Source of the DNA: JAVBMP01 sp031552315
Lineage (GTDB): Bacteria > Desulfobacterota > Desulfovibrionia > Desulfovibrionales > Desulfovibrionaceae
DNA: 23,426 nucleotides
NCBI GenBank assembly: GCA_031552315.1
Contig: JAVBMP010000025.1
Location: 1 to 23,426, forward strand
Reading direction: 5' to 3'
Position 1 is the first letter of the stretch. Every line of letters begins with the position of its first letter. Shown here piece after piece: positions 6,894-14,129 of this stretch. Under the pieces are notes generated by a model, which was given only the letters and a program-made list of their open reading frames with translations, was not told where the DNA came from and did not search any database. The translations under genes and the position numbers were made by a program.

Positions 6894-8042
6894 ATGACTC
6901 TTTTTCAAAAATATCCACTTTTGCTGCCGCACATTCAACATTCCATAAAAACCGGCCTGGCCTGCCTGTTGTCCTATGGCGCGTCCTACCCGGTTGACCC
7001 AAGGGTTGCCACCTGGGCGGTTGTTTCCACCATAATAGCCATGCAGGGCCTTAGCGTGGCGGAATCTTTGCAGGCCGGCCTGCACCGGCTTAGCGGCATG
7101 GGCCTGGGCGCTGTTTGCGGCGTAATTTTGTTCATACTTACCCCGCAAAATCCCTTTGGCCTTGGGGCTGTAATTTTTGGGGTGACTGCCGTGGGGGCCT
7201 ATATTACCCGCTACGGTTCCCGTTACATGCTGGTTTCCATAGGCACCTGCATGCTTATACTGGCCGGATCGTCAATGCTGAAAGACGGCAACTACCGTTC
7301 CGCCATAAGTTTTGGCCTGTTGCTGGTGGCGGAAATAGGCATTGGTGTGGGCGCGGCCTTTGTGGTTTCTGTCCTGCTGTGGCCGGTGCGCCTTATAGAT
7401 ACCCTGAACAATGACCTGAAGCGGCAATTCCGCTACTGTAGCGCCATATTCAGCCGGCTTGTGGATTCATTTCTGGACGGGCAAAAACAGCTTTCACCCA
7501 GCACCCTGGTGGCCATAGGGCTTAAAGCCAACAGCAACCGGGAACGCTTGTCAAAAATCGCGCACAATGAAGGGTTTATCTATAAATACAACCCCAATGT
7601 GCTTGAAATACAAATTTTGGTGATAGACCGCACCATTGACGCTATGCGCCACCTTTTGGACGCGCTTAATGAATATGATGAAGAAGAGCACCAGTTTGCC
7701 GTGGCGGAAGAACTGCGCGCCCTGGCGGATGTGATTGTGCGCGCCTTGCGCCACTTTGGCGGCGATGCGCCCAAGGAACCCAGGCCGGATCTGGTGCGGG
7801 AACTTTCCAGCGCGGCGGACGCCATGGAAGCCAGCCTGAACGCCACGCGGGAAAGCATGGTGAACGTGTTGCCCCTGCATCGTTTGTTGCAGCTTTTCAC
7901 CTATTACCAGACAATGCGCCAGCTTACAGAAGAACTGCTTTTGGCGCTTGACCACTTGCACAGCCTTGGCCCCAACCGTGAACACCGGGAAAAAATATTT
8001 GCCCTGCGTTCACGCGGCAAGAAAAAAATTTCAACACCCTGA
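6894..8042 (+). CDS. FUSC / aromatic-acid-exporter-like inner membrane protein
   Basis: This 382-residue protein has about six hydrophobic helices in residues ~15-165 (for example ATWAVVSTIIAMQG, GLGAVCGVILFILTP, LLLVAEIGIGVGAAFVVSVLLWPVR) and a cytosolic helical C-terminal half of about 210 residues. This is the plan of the FUSC/ArAE half-size family, thought to export aromatic acids or similar compounds. The helix phrase VDPRVATWAVVSTIIAMQG with a following SLQAGLHRLSGMGLGAVCG is the most family-like part. The ATG at 6894 was chosen (AAAAGG about 9 nt upstream) over a TTG two codons before. The substrate is unknown. The next gene on the same strand is a sensor kinase 142 nt away; a functional link is possible but not shown. 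Confidence 0.75.
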   Translation: MTLFQKYPLLLPHIQHSIKTGLACLLSYGASYPVDPRVATWAVVSTIIAMQGLSVAESLQAGLHRLSGMGLGAVCGVILFILTPQNPFGLGAVIFGVTAVGAYITRYGSRYMLVSIGTCMLILAGSSMLKDGNYRSAISFGLLLVAEIGIGVGAAFVVSVLLWPVRLIDTLNNDLKRQFRYCSAIFSRLVDSFLDGQKQLSPSTLVAIGLKANSNRERLSKIAHNEGFIYKYNPNVLEIQILVIDRTIDAMRHLLDALNEYDEEEHQFAVAEELRALADVIVRALRHFGGDAPKEPRPDLVRELSSAADAMEASLNATRESMVNVLPLHRLLQLFTYYQTMRQLTEELLLALDHLHSLGPNREHREKIFALRSRGKKKISTP

Positions 8043-8184
8043 CGCGAATTGGCGCGTAACGCCATTTTGTAAAGCAAACAGTTTGCCAAGCCGAAAGGCG
8101 ACAGTTTCACAGACGGACAGTTTCCAGGCGCGATAGCTTAACAGGCCGAAAGGCCACGCTTGAAGCGCTTCACCGGGGCGGATT

Positions 8185-11100
8185 ATGCAAAAAAATTTTT
8201 CACTGCGTACAATACTGCTCCTTACCTTCATAATCAGTTTTGTGTTATGCGGTGGGGTGTTCTTCATATTTTTTCGCAACCCGCTTGAACTCCTGGCCCT
8301 GTTCGCGGCGCTGGGCGTTTTCGCGGCGCTGGCTTACCTGGCTTTTTACCGGGCGCTTGTTCTGCCCATGCAAACCCTTACGCATAATCTGGATCTAAGC
8401 GCCAAAAACGGGGGCAATTCACTGGCGGCCTGCGTGGGCAGCCGCGAATTTAACGCCCTGTGCCGTTCCATGAACACGCTTTTCCAGCGCCTTCAGCATT
8501 CGCAGCTTTCCATGGACGTGCTTCAGCACATTGTGGACGGCATAGACGCCTACATTTATGTTTCCGACCCGGAAACGGATGAAATCCTTTTCATAAATAA
8601 AAAAATGGCCGCGCATTACGGCATCGCAGGCAAGGCCGTTGGCCAGATTTGCTGGAAGGTGCTGCAAAGCGGCTTTACGGAACGCTGCTCCTTCTGCCCC
8701 AACCATAAACTTGCGCTGGAACCGGATGCCGCCGTGGTGTGGGAAGAACACAGCACGGTAACCGGCCAGTATTACCAGAATACAGACTGCCTTATAAACT
8801 GGACAGGCGGCAAAAAGGTGCATTTGCAGCATTCCGTGGACATAACCCCGGTAAAAATGGCTGAAGCGGCCCTGAAAAAGCGGCTGGAACAGCAGGAGCT
8901 GATGTCCGCCATTTCCCAGATTTTTATATCCACTGCCGGGGTTGATGACCTTATTCAGCAGGCCCTTAAAATGACAGGCGAATTTATGGGCGTAAGCAAG
9001 GTGATGGTGGCCCGCAGCAATGTTGAAGGGGCCACTCTGGATTTTGAATACGCCTGGTACAATGAAGCCTACCCCGTTACCCGGCTGGAAAACCGCTCTT
9101 TCCCCTTTGAAGACGGTGAACTGGTGCATGACACCTTTTTGAAGGAGCAAGCCTCCTACCTGGCCTGTAGCGATGTTTCCCAACAAACGCAGTTCGCCTT
9201 TATGCTGCCCTTTGGCGTAAAGGCCGTGCTGGCGGCCCCCCTGATGGTAGACGGCGGGTTTTGGGGCATTTTGAGCTGTGACGACTGCCTGAGGCACAGA
9301 ACATGGGACGACAGCGACATCCAGCTGGTGCGCCTTATAGCCAGCATCATTTCCGCCGCCATAGACCGGGGCCGCACAGAGGAACAACTGGCCCGCATGT
9401 CCGCCGTGGTGGAAAGCGCCCCCATCCTTGTGGCCTATGTGAATGAACGCGGCGACCTGGAATACTTCAACCGCGGCTTTTTGGCCGCCACCGGCTTTAC
9501 TGGTGAAGAAATGTTGCGTGAAGGCCTGCGCCAGGTGCTTTCTCCCGCCCATTTCCGCCACCTGGTCAGCAACACCCTGCCCGGCGTCGTGCAGGCCGGG
9601 TCCGGCACCTTTGAATTTCCTATTGTGCGCAAAGACAAGGAAGAACGCCTTCTGAACGCCTATGCCTTCCGCATTGGGCAACATTCCGCCGGCATAGGCG
9701 TAATGGCTGAAGATATAACAGAAAAACGCCGCATGGAAACAGACCTGCGCCTTGCCAAGGAACAGGCGGAACAATCCAGCCGGGCCAAAGGGGAATTTCT
9801 TTCCCGCATGAGCCATGAAATGCGCACCCCCATGAACGCGATAATTGGCATGACCAGCATTGCCAAAGCTTCTGCAGATGTGCATAAAAAAGAATATTGC
9901 CTTGAAAAAATAAGCGATGCCTCCAACCACCTTTTGGGCGTAATCAATGATATTCTTGATATGTCCAAAATAGAGGCCAACAAGTTTGAACTTTCTTCCA
10001 GTGAATTTTCTTTGGAAAAAATGCTTATGCGCGTGGTCAACGTGGTCAACTTCCGGGTGGATGAAAAAAGGCAAAGCCTGGTGCTGGACATAGCGCCGGA
10101 TGTGCCCCGCGCCATTGTGGCCGATGACCAGCGCCTGGCCCAGGTTATTACCAACCTGCTTTCAAACGCCATAAAATTTACGCCGGAAGCCGGGCGCATA
10201 ACCCTTGGCATACGCAAAACAGAAGACCTTGGCGGCGCTGACGGCATTGTCAGTGTTGACGGCGCTTGCGGCGCTGACGGTGTTGACGACGCTTGCGGCG
10301 CTGACGGTGTTGACGGCGCTTGCGGCATTGTCGGCGCTGACGGCGCTGACCCCGCTGGCCCAGCTGACGGCGTTTATGGCCCTTGCGGTGTTGTCGGGCT
10401 GCGTTTTGAAGTAAAAGACACCGGCATAGGCATTACGGCGGAACAGCAAAGCCGCCTTTTCCGTTCTTTTGAACAGGCGGACGGCGGCACCTCGCGCAAA
10501 TTCGGGGGCACCGGGCTTGGGCTTGCCATTTCCAAAAGCATAGTGGAATTGATGGGCGGTGAAATTTGGGTGGAATCCGCAGAGGGCGCGGGTTCCACCT
10601 TTATCTTTACCATGCGCGCCCAGCGCGGCAGCCGCCAGTTTGAAGACAGCCTGCTGCCGGAAATAAACCTGGACAACCTGCACTTGCTGGCTGTGGATGA
10701 TGCCCCTGAAGTGCGTGAATATTTTACGCATTTCGCAACGGAACTGGGCATTGACTGCAAGGTGGCGGCAGATGGCGATGAGGCCCTGCGCCTTTTTGAT
10801 GAAAATATAAATCACCCCTTTGACCTGGTGTTTGTGGACTGGAAAATGCCCGGCATGAACGGCATTGAGCTTACCCGCAAAATTCGTGGCCGTTTTGGGG
10901 AAAAAATTGTGGTCATCATGATTTCCGCCACAGAATGGAATGAAATTGAAGCGGACGCCCGGGCCGTTGGCGTGGACAGCTTTGTGCCCAAGCCGCTTTT
11001 TGCCTCTGTGCTGGTGGACTGCATAAAACACAGCCTTGCCCCGGCCATGCAGGAAAACAACCTGCGCGCAGAAAGCAGCCAGGCCGCGCTTGCCGGCCTG

Positions 11101-11493
11101 TTTGAAGGGCATAAAATATTGTTGGCTGAAGATGTTGAAATCAACAGGGAAATTGTGCTATCTTTGCTTGAACCCACAGGCCTGCAAATAGATTGTGTGG
11201 AAAACGGGCGCGAGGCGGTAGATGCCTTTAGCCGCAACCCGGAAGGTTATGGCCTGATTTTTATGGACATTCAAATGCCGGAAATGGATGGTTTTGAAGC
11301 CACCCGCCGCATACGCGCCCTTGATTTGCCAAGGGCGGCGGATATACCGGTAATTGCCATGACAGCCAACGTCTTTCGTGAAGATGTGGAAAAAAGCCTG
11401 GCCTCCGGCATGAATGACCATGTGGGAAAACCTTTGAACCTTGACGAAGTTGTAAATAAACTGCAAAAGTATTTACAAAGCGGCAGGGGATAG
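8185..11493 (+). CDS. Hybrid sensor histidine kinase (TM-PAS-GAF-PAS-HisKA-HATPase-REC-REC)
   Basis: A 1102-residue membrane-anchored hybrid kinase. Two TM helices lie at residues ~8-30 and ~34-56 with almost no periplasmic loop, so sensing is likely cytosolic. Then come a PAS domain (~113-235, with a CSFC pair), a GAF domain (~240-395), a second PAS (~400-520), HisKA with phospho-acceptor H544 in SHEMRTP, and HATPase_c with the N box NLLSNAIKFTP (~656) and G boxes DTGIGI and GGTGLGLAI. Receiver 1 has acceptor D885 (VDWKMPG) and receiver 2 has D1028 (MDIQMPEMDG), each with its Lys. Between the N box and DTGIGI lies a Gly/Ala/Asp/Cys-rich insert of about 54 residues coded by a tandem repeat. 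No Hpt and no output domain are present; a separate Hpt protein is at 6176-6559. The signal is unknown. The start ATG has only a weak GGGGCGG upstream. Confidence 0.93.
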   Translation: MQKNFSLRTILLLTFIISFVLCGGVFFIFFRNPLELLALFAALGVFAALAYLAFYRALVLPMQTLTHNLDLSAKNGGNSLAACVGSREFNALCRSMNTLFQRLQHSQLSMDVLQHIVDGIDAYIYVSDPETDEILFINKKMAAHYGIAGKAVGQICWKVLQSGFTERCSFCPNHKLALEPDAAVVWEEHSTVTGQYYQNTDCLINWTGGKKVHLQHSVDITPVKMAEAALKKRLEQQELMSAISQIFISTAGVDDLIQQALKMTGEFMGVSKVMVARSNVEGATLDFEYAWYNEAYPVTRLENRSFPFEDGELVHDTFLKEQASYLACSDVSQQTQFAFMLPFGVKAVLAAPLMVDGGFWGILSCDDCLRHRTWDDSDIQLVRLIASIISAAIDRGRTEEQLARMSAVVESAPILVAYVNERGDLEYFNRGFLAATGFTGEEMLREGLRQVLSPAHFRHLVSNTLPGVVQAGSGTFEFPIVRKDKEERLLNAYAFRIGQHSAGIGVMAEDITEKRRMETDLRLAKEQAEQSSRAKGEFLSRMSHEMRTPMNAIIGMTSIAKASADVHKKEYCLEKISDASNHLLGVINDILDMSKIEANKFELSSSEFSLEKMLMRVVNVVNFRVDEKRQSLVLDIAPDVPRAIVADDQRLAQVITNLLSNAIKFTPEAGRITLGIRKTEDLGGADGIVSVDGACGADGVDDACGADGVDGACGIVGADGADPAGPADGVYGPCGVVGLRFEVKDTGIGITAEQQSRLFRSFEQADGGTSRKFGGTGLGLAISKSIVELMGGEIWVESAEGAGSTFIFTMRAQRGSRQFEDSLLPEINLDNLHLLAVDDAPEVREYFTHFATELGIDCKVAADGDEALRLFDENINHPFDLVFVDWKMPGMNGIELTRKIRGRFGEKIVVIMISATEWNEIEADARAVGVDSFVPKPLFASVLVDCIKHSLAPAMQENNLRAESSQAALAGLFEGHKILLAEDVEINREIVLSLLEPTGLQIDCVENGREAVDAFSRNPEGYGLIFMDIQMPEMDGFEATRRIRALDLPRAADIPVIAMTANVFREDVEKSLASGMNDHVGKPLNLDEVVNKLQKYLQSGRG
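10231..10395 (+). repeat. In-frame 27-bp tandem repeat region inside the kinase ATP-binding domain
   Basis: Degenerate units of GGCGCTGACGGTGTTGACG followed by RCGCTTGC (27 bp, nine codons, roughly GADGVDGAC) repeat from about 10231, with shorter GGCGCTGAC submotifs to about 10395. Translation gives about 54 residues of Gly, Ala, Asp, Val and Cys (kinase residues ~683-737). Unit length is a multiple of three, so copy-number change would keep the frame. Confidence 0.8.
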
Positions 11494-11510
11494 AACGCAA
11501 AACAGGCAAG

Positions 11511-11585
11511 CCCATGCCTCCATGTTTTCATGTCCCCATGTCCTTATGTTTCCACGTTCCCATGTCCACCATGTTCCCATGTTGA
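11511..11585. repeat. Degenerate CATGTTCCC-type tandem repeat
   Basis: The gap between the kinase and the ferritin-like gene is made of loose 8-11 bp units of the form CCATGT(Y)CC repeated about eight times. An open frame through it adds Cys/Pro-rich residues upstream of the next gene but is repeat sequence, not protein. Confidence 0.6.
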
Positions 11586-11607
11586 AGCAAAAGAAAAGGA
11601 AATATCA

Positions 11608-12087
11608 ATGGCCAGTTTCGTATCCGCCGCAGACGCCCTGGCCGCTGCGGTTGAAATAGAAAAGCGCGGGCACAGTTTTTACAGCAGGGCCGCTGTTGCG
11701 GCCAAAGACGCCAACAGGGTGGAAGAAGCGGAATTTTTCAACTTCATGGCGGATGAGGAGCAAAGGCATGAAAAAATCTTTGCCTCCATGCTGAAGCGCC
11801 TTGGCGGGCTGTATGTTCCGTTGGGGTCGGATCAGGCGGAATACCTGGAATATATGTCCGGCCTGCTGGATTCTCACCAGCTTTTTACCGGAGAACTGGG
11901 CACGCTTTATTCCAACCCCTACGTGATAGCCATGCAGCTTGAAAAAGACAGCATTGTCTTTTTTAACGGCCTTATGCCCCTGCTGCCCGCCGGTGAACAA
12001 CAGCACGTTGAACACTGCATTCAAGAAGAGCAAAAGCACATAAGGCTTATTGCCAGAAGGCAGGCAGAGGCCAAAAAGGCGGAGTAG
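11608..12087 (+). CDS. Rubrerythrin/ferritin-like diiron protein
   Basis: A 159-residue four-helix-bundle protein with the two-half diiron pattern: E18 in EIEKRG, then E51-x-x-H54 (EEQRH), a second-half Glu in the LEKDSIVFF helix and EEQKH near the C terminus. This fits the rubrerythrin domain family, usually peroxide scavenging or iron handling in anaerobes. It lacks the rubredoxin-type Cys4 domain, so it would need a separate electron donor. The ATG at 11608 follows AAAAGGAAA by about 7 nt. An in-frame ATG at 11530 was refused because the added residues come from a repeat. It ends 3 nt from the convergent fmt stop. Peroxidase activity is inferred. Confidence 0.82.
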   Translation: MASFVSAADALAAAVEIEKRGHSFYSRAAVAAKDANRVEEAEFFNFMADEEQRHEKIFASMLKRLGGLYVPLGSDQAEYLEYMSGLLDSHQLFTGELGTLYSNPYVIAMQLEKDSIVFFNGLMPLLPAGEQQHVEHCIQEEQKHIRLIARRQAEAKKAE

Positions 12088-12090
12088 GGC

Positions 12091-13314
12091 TTATCCCGGT
12101 AAAAACCTTGCCCCGGAATTTTTCAGGTAGCCGTTTACAAAATCGGCCGCGCGCAGGCTTTTGCCCCCGGCCGGGCGCAAACGGGTAAGGGCGTAAACCC
12201 CGTCCGGGGTTTTTACCAGCAGGGCGTCATCATACAGGCCCAGCACATCGCCCGGTTGCGCCTGCCTGTCCGGCTGTGTTTGCAGGCCTGCCTGTTGCGG
12301 TTGCGTGCGTGCCGGTTGTGTTTGCATGCCAGTCTGTTGCGTTTGCAGGCCTGCCTGTTGCGTTTGGCCGGGGCCTTTCACATCAGGGTTGGCGTTTTTC
12401 GCATTTTCGCTTGCCGCCTCGTCTACAGCGTTGTAGGCCGGTTCACTTGCCCGGCATTCTTCTTTTGCCGGGCGCTCTTTTTCTGCCGGGCCCTTTTCTG
12501 TCAGGCGCTCTTCTGCCGGGCTCTCTTCTGCCAGGCGGCCTTCTTCCAGTAAAAGTTCAATAATTTCCGTCTTGCCGCGTGCCCAGTCTGCTTTTTCCAG
12601 CCGCGCGCGCGCTCCGGGCCAGGGCGTTACCCCGCGCAGGGTATTGTGCAGCTGCCGGGCAGTGGTGTTGGTAAAATCCAAAAAACCGTCCGCCTTGGTC
12701 AGCTTGGCGGCATAATTGGCCCGGCTGTTGTCTTGCGCAATGGCGTTCGCCTGGCCCTGTTCCATTTTTTCCAGCGCTTCCAGCAACAGTTTGCCGCCCA
12801 GTTCCGCCAGTTCGTCATGCAGGGCCGCGGCATTGTCGTTTATGCCTATGCCCAGGGCGCGTTGCAGCAGCATGGGGCCGGTATCCAGCCCGGCTTCCAT
12901 TTGCATTATGGTTATGCCGGTCATTTTGCAGCCGTCCATAATGGCCCGCTGAATGGGCGCGGCCCCCCGGTAGCGCGGCAACAGCGAGGCATGCACGTTT
13001 ACCGCCCCGTGGCGCGGCATATCAAGCAGGGCTTGCGGCAGAATAAGGCCGTAAGCGGCCACCACAAAAACATCCGCCTTCAGGGCGGCAATTTGCGCCC
13101 GGTCTTCTTCCGCCTTGAAATTAAGGGGCTGATAAACCGGGATATTATGCGCCAGGGCCAGTTCCTTCACCGGCGGGGCCTTAAGGGCCTGCCCGCGCCC
13201 GGACGGACGGTCCGGCTGGGTATATGCCGCAATTACTTCATGCTGGCCGGAAGTTATAAGGGCGTTCAAGATGGCGGCGGCAAAATCTGGCGTGCCCATA
13301 AAAACTGTTTTCAT
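12091..13314 (-). CDS. fmt: Methionyl-tRNA formyltransferase with a long low-complexity linker
   Basis: This 407-residue enzyme formylates Met on initiator tRNA using 10-formyl-THF. The catalytic triad is intact: N106 and H108 (NVHASLLPRYRGAAPI) and D144 (GLDTGP). It begins MKTVFMGTPDF and its OB-like C-terminal domain closes with LTRLRPAGGKSL. It is about 90 residues longer than the usual ~315. The excess is a single insert at ~256-352 inside the C-terminal domain: first a Glu/Ala/Pro/Lys part with repeated AEE units, then a Gln/Thr/Pro/Gly part with LQTQQAG-like units. Both are encoded by short in-frame repeats. def lies just upstream, 7 nt away, the classic def-fmt operon. Confidence 0.95.
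   Translation of the reverse strand: MKTVFMGTPDFAAAILNALITSGQHEVIAAYTQPDRPSGRGQALKAPPVKELALAHNIPVYQPLNFKAEEDRAQIAALKADVFVVAAYGLILPQALLDMPRHGAVNVHASLLPRYRGAAPIQRAIMDGCKMTGITIMQMEAGLDTGPMLLQRALGIGINDNAAALHDELAELGGKLLLEALEKMEQGQANAIAQDNSRANYAAKLTKADGFLDFTNTTARQLHNTLRGVTPWPGARARLEKADWARGKTEIIELLLEEGRLAEESPAEERLTEKGPAEKERPAKEECRASEPAYNAVDEAASENAKNANPDVKGPGQTQQAGLQTQQTGMQTQPARTQPQQAGLQTQPDRQAQPGDVLGLYDDALLVKTPDGVYALTRLRPAGGKSLRAADFVNGYLKNSGARFLPG
12256..12552 (-). repeat. In-frame short repeats encoding the Fmt linker
   Basis: On the - strand the linker DNA has 15-21 bp units. At 12256-12370 they encode Gln/Thr/Gly-rich heptad-like units (CAGGCCTGCCTGTTGCG recurs on the + strand). At about 12460-12552 units built on CTCTTCTGCC(R)GG encode the acidic AEE part. 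All preserve the frame. Confidence 0.65.
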
Positions 13315-13321
13315 GGCCGCA

Positions 13322-13849
13322 TCAACCTTTGCCCTGCTTTTCCGCTTCCGTTTTCAGGCGCTTTTTTAATTTGCCCTCATAAAGGCTGCGTTTCAGGCGG
13401 CTGATGTGGTCAAGAAAAAGCCGCCCGTCCAGGTGGTCGCATTCATGTTGCAGGCAAATGGCAAGCAGGTCTTCCGCGTCTTCGGCGAAGTGTTCACCCT
13501 TCAGGTTTTGGGCGCGTACGCGCACGCGTTGCAGGCGCTTCACATTGCTGCGGTAATCCGGCACGGAAAGGCAGCCTTCTTCCGATTCCAAAATTTCATC
13601 GCTTAACGGTTCCAGCACCGGGTTTATATACGCCTTGGCCCCGGAACGTTCTGAAGGGCCGCTAAGGTCAATTACAACCATGCGGATATTTTTGCCTATT
13701 TGCGGGGCGGCCAGGCCTATGCCTTCATTTTCATACATTGTTTCCGCCATGTCGCGGGCCAAGGCCTCCAGCTCCGGGGTAAATACCGTAACCGGCGCGG
13801 ATTTTTTGGCCAGAATGGGGTGGGGATATTTTAAAACTTCAAGTAACAT
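13322..13849 (-). CDS. def: Peptide deformylase
   Basis: A 175-residue metallo-deformylase that removes the N-formyl group from nascent proteins. The three signature motifs are present: GIGLAAPQ (43-50), EGCLS (91-95, metal ligand C93) and the HExxH-type HECDH (135-139, ligands H135/H139, catalytic E136). Length is normal with a Lys-rich C-terminal helix. The start ATG has GAGG about 8 nt upstream. It is followed 7 nt later by fmt and likely sets expression of both. Upstream, 13850-13950 is AT rich and probably carries the promoter, but no clear -35/-10 pair was chosen. Confidence 0.96.
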   Translation of the reverse strand: MLLEVLKYPHPILAKKSAPVTVFTPELEALARDMAETMYENEGIGLAAPQIGKNIRMVVIDLSGPSERSGAKAYINPVLEPLSDEILESEEGCLSVPDYRSNVKRLQRVRVRAQNLKGEHFAEDAEDLLAICLQHECDHLDGRLFLDHISRLKRSLYEGKLKKRLKTEAEKQGKG

Positions 13850-13954
13850 TTATATGCCTCATATTCTCATATGTTTTTTATTGGTTAAGCTTATTTAAGC
13901 ATTTACCGGGTTTTGTAAAGTGTAATCCGGGGCGGTTTGAAGATTGTTATAATC

Positions 13955-14062
13955 GGGGGCGCTGCCCCCGGCCCCCGGCAAAGGGCATGATGCCCTTTGC
14001 AATCCCCGGCAGTTTTTATGGCGGGTCAGCGCCGGGGGCGCGGGAAAATTTTTTCCGCGCGC
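13955..14062. repeat. Cluster of strong inverted repeats between the def promoter region and the EndoQ-UvrD 3' end
   Basis: Three hairpins lie close together: GGGGGC-gct-GCCCCC (13955-13969); an 11-bp-arm palindrome GCAAAGGGCAT/ATGCCCTTTGC with a one-base centre (13978-14000); and GGAAAA-tt-TTTTCC with a flanking bulged GCGC stem (about 14038-14060). It lies where transcription of the 3.7-kb gene should end, but none of the hairpins has a proper U tract on the - strand. The 280-bp gap 13850-14129 holds no gene. Confidence 0.6.
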
Positions 14063-14129
14063 GCCTGCTGGCAAATAAGACGCGCGGGGTTTGTCAGCAA
14101 GCTGCTGCGGGGATTTTTTCGCGGCATTC

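Noticed and set aside
8419..10074. 551-residue open frame on the - strand
   Set aside because: It is antisense to the kinase, His/Gly/Phe-rich as expected of a shadow frame of a GC-rich gene, and has no domain signal.
11530..11607. Longer start for the rubrerythrin-like gene
   Set aside because: The added residues are encoded by the CATGTTCCC repeat, and a good Shine-Dalgarno precedes 11608.
12088..12090. Bidirectional terminator between the rubrerythrin-like gene and fmt
   Set aside because: The stops are only 3 nt apart and no stem-loop with a T tract is visible around them.
13948..13953. TATAAT on the + strand as a promoter
   Set aside because: No -35 at a proper distance and no gene on the + strand downstream.
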